A stretch of 64,000 nucleotides of DNA, taken from positions 31,040,611-31,104,610 of the forward strand of contig NC_092576.1 in NCBI RefSeq assembly GCF_037975245.1, given 5' to 3'. Below are positions 1 to 10,145 of the stretch, piece after piece (position 1 is the first letter of the stretch; every line of letters starts with the position of its first letter). The notes beneath the pieces are model-generated. The model was not told the origin of the DNA and did not search any database. It was given only the letters and a program-made list of their open reading frames with translations. The DNA comes from Apostichopus japonicus (lineage: Eukaryota; Echinodermata; Holothuroidea; Aspidochirotida; Stichopodidae). A program made the translations under genes and the position numbers.

Positions 1-296
1 CTACAAACTTCGTTGTCCGCATTATCACTGTTCCGCCCGGGTCCAGTGTTAGGCCTGAAAAATGGAAAAGGTCTATCTTAACCGCATGTTTTGACTGTGC
101 CGAGAAATCGTTGGCCGGGAAACACTATGTGACGTCACAGAAAGAGAATTTTTCCTGTGACGTCACCGGAAAGTATTTCCGATGGGTTGTATGAATGGAA
201 ATTCCAATTCGCTTAATCCGCGAGGGAAGATCAACAGGTAGGTAAGGTATCTCTTTTAACTTTTTTTATTTTTTATTATTGATGATATCCCCGAAG

Positions 297-487
297 GGAG
301 TGGGCCGAATCCCGGAGGTAGTGCAAAACCGGGCCAACCCGTGACCAGGACGGAGCAAGCTCCTATTCCATAGTCCATGTGCAAAAATCAGTTTAATATA
401 CAAGCGACTCGATGAGTCGCGTTTCAGATATTAAGCTGAAAAGAACAGATACTACACATGATCTTAGCCAAAAGGCCGAGAAGCGAT
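297..487 (-). ncRNA. U2: U2 snRNA gene, uninterrupted, promoter displaced by element A
   Basis: U2 snRNA pairs with the intron branch site in the spliceosome. Read on the minus strand, the gene starts ATCGCTTCTCGGCC and contains the GTAGTA branch-site recognition sequence, a perfect stem-loop IIb (GCGACTC-ATC-GAGTCGC), the Sm site ATTTTTG, and stem-loops III and IV. The 3' end is set by similarity to other U2 RNAs and is uncertain by a few bases. Only 12 bp of native upstream sequence remain before Jockey-like element A, so the gene body is intact but its normal promoter lies over 4.6 kb away. It is probably silent unless A supplies a promoter. Confidence 0.93.
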
Positions 488-499
488 AACGATAACTAA

Positions 500-603
500 C
501 AACAATAAAGGAATTTACCCCTGTTCGACCTCGCAAGAGGTCCTACGGGGGATAATATTTAAGTTTTGTAGAATAGACACTTTTTTTTTTTTTTTTTTTT
601 TTT
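500..603 (-). other. Element A 3' tail: A23 tract plus 81-nt hairpin tail
   Basis: On the transcript strand a run of 23 A (581-603) is followed by 81 nt more before the U2 upstream sequence. That tail contains a perfect 6-bp stem (GACCTC at 527-532 with GAGGTC at 537-542 on the plus strand) inside a weaker outer pairing of CCCC and GGGG. A non-LTR element normally ends at its poly-A, so the tail is either a structured true 3' end or sequence picked up by read-through. The arrangement is identical in copy 2. Confidence 0.65.
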
Positions 604-906
604 CTAGGGAAAGTTGTCTATTATTCAAACAGGGAGATGCTGAGAAGTGAAGTATTGTTCGATTAACATTGTTAAGAAGCCATAAGTACACAGGAGGTCG
701 GAGCTGAGGAGCCAATTAGGTATGGATCACTAAAGGGGGAGGAATTTCTATTTAAATGGGATAAAGAAGACAGAGCGGATTCTATTGTTTTGGACGGAAA
801 TGGTTGCTACTTATTGGGACTAGTGGAGTTGTACTTAGAGTATAAGTACACCTGGAGTTTGTGGTTAGACCCACTTAGGAAATGGACTTTCTAAAGGGGA
901 GAGGCT

Positions 907-3684
907 TTAGGTAAGAAGTTTGAATACAGAGAGGTGGTGGTTTTTACGGAAGTAAGTTAATGCTACATTATGTTTCAATAGAAGTTTATTGATCAATGGA
1001 TCATTCTCTAGGTTGTTTTTGTATAGTTTGGTATTAAATTCTAAGAGTAGGGTGAATAAGGATTTTGTATTTCCTGCGAGGAGAACGTGAGAGGTAGCTA
1101 TATAAGAAGGGATTTTTAGGGCAAGTCGGTAAGCTGTAGTGTGGATTCTACTTAGGATTTGTTTATTGGAGTCTGAGATGGTAAGCAGAGAGATGCTTCC
1201 GTAACTGAGAATTGGTTTTATTTTGGAGTTGTAGATTTGGATAGTGGTTTTCGCAGGGAAATTATACTTATGTGAGAGGATTTGGATGTATTTAAGGTGG
1301 GACCAGCAGCGGCCTGCGGTTCTAGTACAGTGTAGGTTAAAGGATAGTTTATTATCAAAAGTGATACCAAGGAAGGTTGCATTGGGAGAGGCAGTGATTG
1401 GGGAGTTGAACAGGTTAATTTTGGAAATATAGTTACGAAGTTTTGAGTTTTTAAAGGAGAAATTGACTAAGTTAGATTTTGAGGGGTTTATTTTTATTCT
1501 CCACATTGAGCACCAGTTTTCGAGATGTGTAATTGCTTTTTTGAGATTAAGTTCCGTTATATGAATATTTTTACTGGTGCTCCAGATGGCTATATCGTCA
1601 GCGTACTGACTATAGTTGCAGTTTGAGAGAGGAGGGATGTTTAGATCATTTACAAACAGGGTGTAGAGGAGGGGACTGAGAACAGCGCCCTGAGGGGTGC
1701 CTGCACGAAGTGGAATGGGGTTAGAATGATGGTTTTTGTAGTAAATTTTTGTGTTGCGATCATTAAGGAAAGAGGATAGGAGTCTGGTGTAATTGGGGGG
1801 AAGATTATAGTTTAGTAGCTTAATTCTTATGCCGTTGTGCCAGGTTTTGTCAAATGCTTTTTCGGCATCAAGGAAGAGGGCAGTGGTATATTGTTTTTTA
1901 ATGAATCCGATTCGGATTTCTTCGGAAAGACGAAAAGTTTGATTTAAGGTAGATTTGTGTGTACGGAAACCTGATTGAGATGGGGAGAAATAATCATTTA
2001 GTTCTAAGTGAGTTCTAGTGCGGTTATCTATTATTCTTTCAAAAATTTTGCCAAGGGCTGGGAGGAGGCTAATTGGGCGGTAGTTTTGTATTTTGGTGCG
2101 GTCTTTATTTGGTTTAGGTATTAGAATCATTTTTGCGTATTTCCACGGGGTTGGGAAATAGCCCAGTCTAAGTAAATCGTTAAAAAGAGGGATAATATGA
2201 GAGTTGATGAAAATTTGTGGGGATTTTTTAAGCATTAAGTAATTAATATTGTCAAGACCAGGGGAGGAGGTATTTTTGCATTTTTTTGTGGCGCTATACC
2301 AATCGTTTAAGTCTATTTTTTTTAGTAGAGGGATGTTATCGTTGAGATATCCTGAGGAGTTGGGGGTAAAGCTGATTGCATTTCTGCTAATTGTTTGGTC
2401 TATTTCTTGTTTGAAATTGTTATCGTAAGGGGGGCCATCAAAGATATTAAAAATATTTTTAAAGTGTGATTCAATTAGCTTAATTTGATCTTGTGTATTT
2501 GTGATCAGGTTACCTGCATCATCTTTAATGCCTTGGTCTGAATTACCAGTGTTTGGGGTTAGAATGGGATTTATGATGTTTTTTAAGTTTTTCCAGAAGT
2601 GTTTTGGGTTTTTGTCATTTATGATCGAATCGCATTTGTTTTGGACTCGTTTTTGGTCGTCCGCCAAAATTTGTCTATTTATTTGTTTTTTAAGTTGGTT
2701 AATTTGGGTTTTTAGAGTTGGATCTCGAGAGATCATATAGGTTCTGCGAAGACGGCGTCTGAGTTTAATTAGTGTAAGAATATTCCTATTTAGTTTTCGA
2801 TTTTTGTTTTGTTTTGTTTTTAACGGACAATGTTTTTTGAAGATATTGAAGATATGTTGGGCAATGCTGTCACAGTAGTTGTCAATATAATTTAGATCGT
2901 TGTTGTGGTTTTTGTAAATGGGGATAGTGTTATATGTTACAAGTTCCTCTTTAAATGTTGTCCAGTTTGTTTTATTGTAGTTATATGTTAAATCGTTATT
3001 TTGAATGCGATTTAGGTTTAAGTCTAGCTCAAAGAGGAGTGGAAGATGGTCACTAATTAGGTTATCTTCTAGGATTTGAGTTGAATGAGTTTTAGTTGCG
3101 AGGTGGTTTGAGGTTATGGCGTAGTCCAGTAGTTCAGTATTATTGTTTATTGGGTTTATCCTAGTTTTGGTATTTTGGTTTATTATAGTTAAGTTGTGTT
3201 TATCACACAATTCTAAGAGGGATATGCCCTTTTCAGTTATTTTGGAGCTGCCAAAAATGATGTGGTGGGCGTTTAGATCTCCTAGTAGAATTGTGTTTTT
3301 GTTAGAGCATTTTTTTATTATATCAGTTGATATGGGCTCTCTTGGGGGACTATAGTAGCTAATAATGTGGAGAGGCTTATTATCTCTTTCGAGTACGATT
3401 TCAATTATTTGATTATTTGTTTGAGTTGGGTTGGAGAGGAGAGTGGCATTGAGATTAGTTTTTACAGCTATAAGTACTCCTCCTCTAGAGCGGGAGATAT
3501 CATTTCTAAAAATTTGGTAACCTGGGATGTTCAGGTGGGATTTTGGGTTTAGTTTGGTTTCATTTAGCGAAATGACATCAGGGGAGTGGTTGGTAATTAA
3601 ACTTAGTAGGAGACTCAGTTTTGGAAGGATACTGTTTATGTTTAGGTGGAGGAACTTAATCGAAGGTGGGAGGTTGTTTGTCAT
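907..3684 (-). CDS. Element A ORF2: endonuclease/reverse transcriptase (Jockey clade)
   Basis: The 925-residue protein would nick target DNA and reverse-transcribe the element RNA there. Residues 1-220 are an apurinic/apyrimidinic-type endonuclease: LNIN near 14, the catalytic Glu in NET at 42, GDLNAH with Asp136 and Asn138, and SDH at 211-213. The reverse transcriptase spans about 450-760: RPISLLP, the FLDAEKAFD motif with Asp606, GTPQGAVLSPLL, and YADD at 694-697. There is no RNase H domain, and the length is typical of Jockey ORF2. The start ATG overlaps the ORF1 stop as ATGA, suggesting coupled re-initiation. All key catalytic residues are present, so the enzyme could be active. Confidence 0.93.
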   Translation of the reverse strand: MTNNLPPSIKFLHLNINSILPKLSLLLSLITNHSPDVISLNETKLNPKSHLNIPGYQIFRNDISRSRGGVLIAVKTNLNATLLSNPTQTNNQIIEIVLERDNKPLHIISYYSPPREPISTDIIKKCSNKNTILLGDLNAHHIIFGSSKITEKGISLLELCDKHNLTIINQNTKTRINPINNNTELLDYAITSNHLATKTHSTQILEDNLISDHLPLLFELDLNLNRIQNNDLTYNYNKTNWTTFKEELVTYNTIPIYKNHNNDLNYIDNYCDSIAQHIFNIFKKHCPLKTKQNKNRKLNRNILTLIKLRRRLRRTYMISRDPTLKTQINQLKKQINRQILADDQKRVQNKCDSIINDKNPKHFWKNLKNIINPILTPNTGNSDQGIKDDAGNLITNTQDQIKLIESHFKNIFNIFDGPPYDNNFKQEIDQTISRNAISFTPNSSGYLNDNIPLLKKIDLNDWYSATKKCKNTSSPGLDNINYLMLKKSPQIFINSHIIPLFNDLLRLGYFPTPWKYAKMILIPKPNKDRTKIQNYRPISLLPALGKIFERIIDNRTRTHLELNDYFSPSQSGFRTHKSTLNQTFRLSEEIRIGFIKKQYTTALFLDAEKAFDKTWHNGIRIKLLNYNLPPNYTRLLSSFLNDRNTKIYYKNHHSNPIPLRAGTPQGAVLSPLLYTLFVNDLNIPPLSNCNYSQYADDIAIWSTSKNIHITELNLKKAITHLENWCSMWRIKINPSKSNLVNFSFKNSKLRNYISKINLFNSPITASPNATFLGITFDNKLSFNLHCTRTAGRCWSHLKYIQILSHKYNFPAKTTIQIYNSKIKPILSYGSISLLTISDSNKQILSRIHTTAYRLALKIPSYIATSHVLLAGNTKSLFTLLLEFNTKLYKNNLENDPLINKLLLKHNVALTYFRKNHHLSVFKLLT

Positions 3685-4832
3685 TTTGGTGACTGAGGAG
3701 GGCTGAATATTGAAGGTTGATAGAGACGTTCCATAATTAAAGTTTTCGGGATATTTAAGTTGAGGTGTTTTAATGCTAGAACGGTGGAGTAGCTAGCAAG
3801 GTCTTCAGGTTTAATGCTGATATTGGCTTTTTGAAAGGTATATTGAACTAATTCAATTACAAATGTAGTGATATTAAGTTTTTCTTCGGTTGCGATTTTG
3901 TTTGTAATTTCGATTTTAGGGGCAGCTTTTGTGACATTTGCGTAAGTTCTCTGAACTTGTTGTTTGTTAATTGCTTCTGTTTTGGCTTCTTTAAATTTGG
4001 GGCAGCCTTTGTAAAGGGCGGCATGACTCCCTGAACAGTTTGCGCATTTCGTATTTTCTTTTTGTTCTGGGCATTCTTTGACCCGGTGGTTTTCGCCACA
4101 TCTTAGGCATCTGGTTTGATTTTTGCAGGTGTGATGGGTGTGCCCAAAGAGCTGGCATTTGAAGCATTGGGTTACTTGGGGGGGTTCGTTATATTCTTCA
4201 GTTTTGTGTTTGGAATATCCTAGGTAAAGGCCTTGTTTGATCAGTGTTTGTTGCTGTTCTTTATCTTCGAAAGTTATTTTTACCTTCCAGGTAGGGTTGT
4301 TTGTTGCTCGACTGATTAATCTTTTTGTTTGGGTTGGTGAGTATTCTTGTTCTTTTAGTTCCTCTTCGATATCTTTAATTTGGATTTCGGGGTTTATACC
4401 GCAGGCAACTACTGAGAAATTTCTTGATCTTGTTTTTTGGGGGATTCTAGGTTTAGGGTTGCCTAATTTAGTATTTTGTGTCCATGGTTGAAGGAGAATA
4501 TTTGCCGATTTAGGGTCATGGGGGGTAATTAGTATGTCGTTACTGCGGAGACGGTTTATGTTTAGTATCATGGCGTTTGGTTTCTCTTCGTTGATTAGTT
4601 TAGCTAGGGTTATAGGGTTATTTGATATTTCTGGGAGGATACCTGAGACGATGATTGATTGGGCGGATTTTTTTGGGGCTGTCTTGGAGTTTGGGGATGG
4701 GTTTGCCTCAACGGAATTAGGGCGTTGTCTTTTCCTACTGTTTTGAACTGGGATCCAGTCATTTAGATCAAAGTCAAGAAGGTTAAGGTTGTCATCAAGG
4801 GGGTCAGTTAGAGTTGGGTTAGGGGTTGCCAT
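3681..4832 (-). CDS. Element A ORF1: Gag-like zinc-knuckle protein
   Basis: This 383-residue protein should coat element RNA and help deliver it to the nucleus. The frame is open further upstream to about 4904, but without an ATG; the first in-frame ATG gives the start MATPNP. Three cysteine knuckles follow each other: C223-C226-H231-C236, C242-C245-H249-C254 and C263-C266-H270-C277. The second and third have shortened or irregular spacing, as is common in Jockey and I-type Gag proteins. The N-terminal part is rich in Asn, Pro and Lys, and residues about 140-215 probably form an RRM-like fold. Coding sequence is much more AT-rich than in elements B to D. Confidence 0.88.
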   Translation of the reverse strand: MATPNPTLTDPLDDNLNLLDFDLNDWIPVQNSRKRQRPNSVEANPSPNSKTAPKKSAQSIIVSGILPEISNNPITLAKLINEEKPNAMILNINRLRSNDILITPHDPKSANILLQPWTQNTKLGNPKPRIPQKTRSRNFSVVACGINPEIQIKDIEEELKEQEYSPTQTKRLISRATNNPTWKVKITFEDKEQQQTLIKQGLYLGYSKHKTEEYNEPPQVTQCFKCQLFGHTHHTCKNQTRCLRCGENHRVKECPEQKENTKCANCSGSHAALYKGCPKFKEAKTEAINKQQVQRTYANVTKAAPKIEITNKIATEEKLNITTFVIELVQYTFQKANISIKPEDLASYSTVLALKHLNLNIPKTLIMERLYQPSIFSPPQSPK

Positions 4833-5167
4833 AATGGCAAAACAGCCCCTCCCTTTTGGATCTAAATGGCTTCTTGTACAATGAAAAATCGAGCAAAACT
4901 TCACTTACCAGAGAAAATTTGTCTCCAGCCTAAGGCGGCGGACGGAAAAAATAAAAAACTCCTTATGATGAGGCACTTATGGATTGAGATTGGCTTCGTA
5001 GCACAGTAATGGTAGCAAAGGACGCGTATTGGAGAAAGTGGCGGGTAAGTCCGGAGTGGAGGCTCACGGGACGGTGTATAATACTGCTGACGTGTACGTA
5101 ACCATGACAACAAAAATGGGTTGGGTATGTTTTCGACTTGAAACGAATCAAAGAAAATGATAACGAA
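4833..5167 (-). other. Element A 5' region
   Basis: This stretch between the right element boundary and the ORF1 ATG has no recognised gene. On the minus strand it contains CTCTGGTAAGTGAAG at about 4903-4917, a good match to a splice-donor consensus, but no paired acceptor is evident. An in-frame open stretch reaches back toward 5173 in another frame and is not convincing as a gene. Confidence 0.5.
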
Positions 5168-5609
5168 TGACAATTCCCAGCGTTAGGCTGTCTTACAACT
5201 TACCTTCGTTCTGAAACTGACAGATATGGGAAGCCGATGACTGCTCTGATGTCTAAATATCACATCACCTCATATGTACCCTCGTTACGCCATTCTATAT
5301 AACTTGAAGGTGTCTACAAACTTCGTTGTCCGCATTATCACTGTTCCGCCCGGGTCCAGTGTTAGGCCTGAAAAATGGAAAAGGTCTATCTTAACCGCAT
5401 GTTTTGACTGTGCCGAGAAATCGTTGGCCGGGAAACACTATGTGACGTCACAGAAAGAGAATTTTTCCTGTGACGTCACCGGAAAGTATTTCCGATGGGT
5501 TGTATGAATGGAAATTCCAATTCGCTTAATCCGCGAGGGAAGATCAACAGGTAGGTAAGGTATCTCTTTTAACTTTTTTTATTTTTTATTATTGATGATA
5601 TCCCCGAAG
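5168..5609 (-). promoter_or_regulatory. U2 unit spacer, separated from its U2 gene by element A
   Basis: This is a normal array spacer except that its downstream U2 start has been replaced by the 5' end of element A. The presumed U2 promoter therefore faces directly into A. It has the same paired GTGACGTCAC sites as other units. No other gene is seen. Confidence 0.6.
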
Positions 5610-5800
5610 GGAGTGGGCCGAATCCCGGAGGTAGTGCAAAACCGGGCCAACCCGTGACCAGGACGGAGCAAGCTCCTATTCCATAGTCCATGTGCAAAAA
5701 TCAGTTTAATATACAAGCGACTCGATGAGTCGCGTTTCAGATATTAAGCTGAAAAGAACAGATACTACACATGATCTTAGCCAAAAGGCCGAGAAGCGAT
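5610..5800 (-). ncRNA. U2: U2 snRNA gene, uninterrupted, promoter displaced by element A copy 2
   Basis: The sequence matches the U2 gene at 297-487, with all conserved U2 landmarks. As there, just 12 bp of native upstream sequence remain before an element A insertion, so expression from the usual promoter is doubtful. Confidence 0.93.
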
Positions 5801-6219
5801 AACGATAACTAACAACAATAAAGGAATTTACCCCTGTTCGACCTCGCAAGAGGTCCTACGGGGGATAATATTTAAGTTTTGTAGAATAGACACTTTTTTT
5901 TTTTTTTTTTTTTTTTCTAGGGAAAGTTGTCTATTATTCAAACAGGGAGATGCTGAGAAGTGAAGTATTGTTCGATTAACATTGTTAAGAAGCCATAAGT
6001 ACACAGGAGGTCGGAGCTGAGGAGCCAATTAGGTATGGATCACTAAAGGGGGAGGAATTTCTATTTAAATGGGATAAAGAAGACAGAGCGGATTCTATTG
6101 TTTTGGACGGAAATGGTTGCTACTTATTGGGACTAGTGGAGTTGTACTTAGAGTATAAGTACACCTGGAGTTTGTGGTTAGACCCACTTAGGAAATGGAC
6201 TTTCTAAAGGGGAGAGGCT

Positions 6220-8997
6220 TTAGGTAAGAAGTTTGAATACAGAGAGGTGGTGGTTTTTACGGAAGTAAGTTAATGCTACATTATGTTTCAATAGAAGTTT
6301 ATTGATCAATGGATCATTCTCTAGGTTGTTTTTGTATAGTTTGGTATTAAATTCTAAGAGTAGGGTGAATAAGGATTTTGTATTTCCTGCGAGGAGAACG
6401 TGAGAGGTAGCTATATAAGAAGGGATTTTTAGGGCAAGTCGGTAAGCTGTAGTGTGGATTCTACTTAGGATTTGTTTATTGGAGTCTGAGATGGTAAGCA
6501 GAGAGATGCTTCCGTAACTGAGAATTGGTTTTATTTTGGAGTTGTAGATTTGGATAGTGGTTTTCGCAGGGAAATTATACTTATGTGAGAGGATTTGGAT
6601 GTATTTAAGGTGGGACCAGCAGCGGCCTGCGGTTCTAGTACAGTGTAGGTTAAAGGATAGTTTATTATCAAAAGTGATACCAAGGAAGGTTGCATTGGGA
6701 GAGGCAGTGATTGGGGAGTTGAACAGGTTAATTTTGGAAATATAGTTACGAAGTTTTGAGTTTTTAAAGGAGAAATTGACTAAGTTAGATTTTGAGGGGT
6801 TTATTTTTATTCTCCACATTGAGCACCAGTTTTCGAGATGTGTAATTGCTTTTTTGAGATTAAGTTCCGTTATATGAATATTTTTACTGGTGCTCCAGAT
6901 GGCTATATCGTCAGCGTACTGACTATAGTTGCAGTTTGAGAGAGGAGGGATGTTTAGATCATTTACAAACAGGGTGTAGAGGAGGGGACTGAGAACAGCG
7001 CCCTGAGGGGTGCCTGCACGAAGTGGAATGGGGTTAGAATGATGGTTTTTGTAGTAAATTTTTGTGTTGCGATCATTAAGGAAAGAGGATAGGAGTCTGG
7101 TGTAATTGGGGGGAAGATTATAGTTTAGTAGCTTAATTCTTATGCCGTTGTGCCAGGTTTTGTCAAATGCTTTTTCGGCATCAAGGAAGAGGGCAGTGGT
7201 ATATTGTTTTTTAATGAATCCGATTCGGATTTCTTCGGAAAGACGAAAAGTTTGATTTAAGGTAGATTTGTGTGTACGGAAACCTGATTGAGATGGGGAG
7301 AAATAATCATTTAGTTCTAAGTGAGTTCTAGTGCGGTTATCTATTATTCTTTCAAAAATTTTGCCAAGGGCTGGGAGGAGGCTAATTGGGCGGTAGTTTT
7401 GTATTTTGGTGCGGTCTTTATTTGGTTTAGGTATTAGAATCATTTTTGCGTATTTCCACGGGGTTGGGAAATAGCCCAGTCTAAGTAAATCGTTAAAAAG
7501 AGGGATAATATGAGAGTTGATGAAAATTTGTGGGGATTTTTTAAGCATTAAGTAATTAATATTGTCAAGACCAGGGGAGGAGGTATTTTTGCATTTTTTT
7601 GTGGCGCTATACCAATCGTTTAAGTCTATTTTTTTTAGTAGAGGGATGTTATCGTTGAGATATCCTGAGGAGTTGGGGGTAAAGCTGATTGCATTTCTGC
7701 TAATTGTTTGGTCTATTTCTTGTTTGAAATTGTTATCGTAAGGGGGGCCATCAAAGATATTAAAAATATTTTTAAAGTGTGATTCAATTAGCTTAATTTG
7801 ATCTTGTGTATTTGTGATCAGGTTACCTGCATCATCTTTAATGCCTTGGTCTGAATTACCAGTGTTTGGGGTTAGAATGGGATTTATGATGTTTTTTAAG
7901 TTTTTCCAGAAGTGTTTTGGGTTTTTGTCATTTATGATCGAATCGCATTTGTTTTGGACTCGTTTTTGGTCGTCCGCCAAAATTTGTCTATTTATTTGTT
8001 TTTTAAGTTGGTTAATTTGGGTTTTTAGAGTTGGATCTCGAGAGATCATATAGGTTCTGCGAAGACGGCGTCTGAGTTTAATTAGTGTAAGAATATTCCT
8101 ATTTAGTTTTCGATTTTTGTTTTGTTTTGTTTTTAACGGACAATGTTTTTTGAAGATATTGAAGATATGTTGGGCAATGCTGTCACAGTAGTTGTCAATA
8201 TAATTTAGATCGTTGTTGTGGTTTTTGTAAATGGGGATAGTGTTATATGTTACAAGTTCCTCTTTAAATGTTGTCCAGTTTGTTTTATTGTAGTTATATG
8301 TTAAATCGTTATTTTGAATGCGATTTAGGTTTAAGTCTAGCTCAAAGAGGAGTGGAAGATGGTCACTAATTAGGTTATCTTCTAGGATTTGAGTTGAATG
8401 AGTTTTAGTTGCGAGGTGGTTTGAGGTTATGGCGTAGTCCAGTAGTTCAGTATTATTGTTTATTGGGTTTATCCTAGTTTTGGTATTTTGGTTTATTATA
8501 GTTAAGTTGTGTTTATCACACAATTCTAAGAGGGATATGCCCTTTTCAGTTATTTTGGAGCTGCCAAAAATGATGTGGTGGGCGTTTAGATCTCCTAGTA
8601 GAATTGTGTTTTTGTTAGAGCATTTTTTTATTATATCAGTTGATATGGGCTCTCTTGGGGGACTATAGTAGCTAATAATGTGGAGAGGCTTATTATCTCT
8701 TTCGAGTACGATTTCAATTATTTGATTATTTGTTTGAGTTGGGTTGGAGAGGAGAGTGGCATTGAGATTAGTTTTTACAGCTATAAGTACTCCTCCTCTA
8801 GAGCGGGAGATATCATTTCTAAAAATTTGGTAACCTGGGATGTTCAGGTGGGATTTTGGGTTTAGTTTGGTTTCATTTAGCGAAATGACATCAGGGGAGT
8901 GGTTGGTAATTAAACTTAGTAGGAGACTCAGTTTTGGAAGGATACTGTTTATGTTTAGGTGGAGGAACTTAATCGAAGGTGGGAGGTTGTTTGTCAT
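6220..8997 (-). CDS. Element A copy 2 ORF2: endonuclease/reverse transcriptase
   Basis: The 925-residue protein is identical to that of copy 1: N-terminal AP-type endonuclease, central reverse transcriptase with YADD, no RNase H. It has no stop codon or frameshift. The start overlaps the ORF1 stop as ATGA. Confidence 0.93.
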   Translation of the reverse strand: MTNNLPPSIKFLHLNINSILPKLSLLLSLITNHSPDVISLNETKLNPKSHLNIPGYQIFRNDISRSRGGVLIAVKTNLNATLLSNPTQTNNQIIEIVLERDNKPLHIISYYSPPREPISTDIIKKCSNKNTILLGDLNAHHIIFGSSKITEKGISLLELCDKHNLTIINQNTKTRINPINNNTELLDYAITSNHLATKTHSTQILEDNLISDHLPLLFELDLNLNRIQNNDLTYNYNKTNWTTFKEELVTYNTIPIYKNHNNDLNYIDNYCDSIAQHIFNIFKKHCPLKTKQNKNRKLNRNILTLIKLRRRLRRTYMISRDPTLKTQINQLKKQINRQILADDQKRVQNKCDSIINDKNPKHFWKNLKNIINPILTPNTGNSDQGIKDDAGNLITNTQDQIKLIESHFKNIFNIFDGPPYDNNFKQEIDQTISRNAISFTPNSSGYLNDNIPLLKKIDLNDWYSATKKCKNTSSPGLDNINYLMLKKSPQIFINSHIIPLFNDLLRLGYFPTPWKYAKMILIPKPNKDRTKIQNYRPISLLPALGKIFERIIDNRTRTHLELNDYFSPSQSGFRTHKSTLNQTFRLSEEIRIGFIKKQYTTALFLDAEKAFDKTWHNGIRIKLLNYNLPPNYTRLLSSFLNDRNTKIYYKNHHSNPIPLRAGTPQGAVLSPLLYTLFVNDLNIPPLSNCNYSQYADDIAIWSTSKNIHITELNLKKAITHLENWCSMWRIKINPSKSNLVNFSFKNSKLRNYISKINLFNSPITASPNATFLGITFDNKLSFNLHCTRTAGRCWSHLKYIQILSHKYNFPAKTTIQIYNSKIKPILSYGSISLLTISDSNKQILSRIHTTAYRLALKIPSYIATSHVLLAGNTKSLFTLLLEFNTKLYKNNLENDPLINKLLLKHNVALTYFRKNHHLSVFKLLT

Positions 8998-10145
8998 TTT
9001 GGTGACTGAGGAGGGCTGAATATTGAAGGTTGATAGAGACGTTCCATAATTAAAGTTTTCGGGATATTTAAGTTGAGGTGTTTTAATGCTAGAACGGTGG
9101 AGTAGCTAGCAAGGTCTTCAGGTTTAATGCTGATATTGGCTTTTTGAAAGGTATATTGAACTAATTCAATTACAAATGTAGTGATATTAAGTTTTTCTTC
9201 GGTTGCGATTTTGTTTGTAATTTCGATTTTAGGGGCAGCTTTTGTGACATTTGCGTAAGTTCTCTGAACTTGTTGTTTGTTAATTGCTTCTGTTTTGGCT
9301 TCTTTAAATTTGGGGCAGCCTTTGTAAAGGGCGGCATGACTCCCTGAACAGTTTGCGCATTTCGTATTTTCTTTTTGTTCTGGGCATTCTTTGACCCGGT
9401 GGTTTTCGCCACATCTTAGGCATCTGGTTTGATTTTTGCAGGTGTGATGGGTGTGCCCAAAGAGCTGGCATTTGAAGCATTGGGTTACTTGGGGGGGTTC
9501 GTTATATTCTTCAGTTTTGTGTTTGGAATATCCTAGGTAAAGGCCTTGTTTGATCAGTGTTTGTTGCTGTTCTTTATCTTCGAAAGTTATTTTTACCTTC
9601 CAGGTAGGGTTGTTTGTTGCTCGACTGATTAATCTTTTTGTTTGGGTTGGTGAGTATTCTTGTTCTTTTAGTTCCTCTTCGATATCTTTAATTTGGATTT
9701 CGGGGTTTATACCGCAGGCAACTACTGAGAAATTTCTTGATCTTGTTTTTTGGGGGATTCTAGGTTTAGGGTTGCCTAATTTAGTATTTTGTGTCCATGG
9801 TTGAAGGAGAATATTTGCCGATTTAGGGTCATGGGGGGTAATTAGTATGTCGTTACTGCGGAGACGGTTTATGTTTAGTATCATGGCGTTTGGTTTCTCT
9901 TCGTTGATTAGTTTAGCTAGGGTTATAGGGTTATTTGATATTTCTGGGAGGATACCTGAGACGATGATTGATTGGGCGGATTTTTTTGGGGCTGTCTTGG
10001 AGTTTGGGGATGGGTTTGCCTCAACGGAATTAGGGCGTTGTCTTTTCCTACTGTTTTGAACTGGGATCCAGTCATTTAGATCAAAGTCAAGAAGGTTAAG
10101 GTTGTCATCAAGGGGGTCAGTTAGAGTTGGGTTAGGGGTTGCCAT
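8994..10145 (-). CDS. Element A copy 2 ORF1: Gag-like zinc-knuckle protein
   Basis: This 383-residue protein is identical to copy 1 ORF1, with three cysteine knuckles at residues 223-277. The start is the first in-frame ATG; the open frame extends about 24 codons further upstream without one. Confidence 0.88.
   Translation of the reverse strand: MATPNPTLTDPLDDNLNLLDFDLNDWIPVQNSRKRQRPNSVEANPSPNSKTAPKKSAQSIIVSGILPEISNNPITLAKLINEEKPNAMILNINRLRSNDILITPHDPKSANILLQPWTQNTKLGNPKPRIPQKTRSRNFSVVACGINPEIQIKDIEEELKEQEYSPTQTKRLISRATNNPTWKVKITFEDKEQQQTLIKQGLYLGYSKHKTEEYNEPPQVTQCFKCQLFGHTHHTCKNQTRCLRCGENHRVKECPEQKENTKCANCSGSHAALYKGCPKFKEAKTEAINKQQVQRTYANVTKAAPKIEITNKIATEEKLNITTFVIELVQYTFQKANISIKPEDLASYSTVLALKHLNLNIPKTLIMERLYQPSIFSPPQSPK

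Larger units (their letters stand above)
500..5167 (-). mobile_element. Element A, copy 1: Jockey-clade non-LTR retrotransposon upstream of U2
   Basis: This is a two-ORF non-LTR element in the same orientation as U2. The unit sequence is broken after GATAACTAA and resumes at TGACAATTCCC. The right flank carries GATAACGAA, which may be an imperfect 9-bp target duplication; if so, the element proper is 500-5158. Reading 5' to 3' on the minus strand it has a 5' region of about 330 nt, ORF1, ORF2 overlapping by 4 nt, and a 3' UTR of about 400 nt. That UTR holds a 23-nt A tract (T run at 581-603) followed by another 81 nt with a hairpin. It resembles Jockey elements, not the Keno-like elements B to E. 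Confidence 0.9.

Noticed and set aside
500-580. Possible tRNA-like T arm (GAGGTCGAAC) in the tail of element A
   Set aside because: The GGTTCGAATCC consensus is not met, and no acceptor, D or anticodon arm can be folded around it.
4833-4904. Longer element A ORF1 starting at 4904
   Set aside because: The first codon of that version is GTG; the first in-frame ATG is at 4832 and is preferred. The same reasoning moved the ORF2 starts of B and D from TTG codons to the first ATG.
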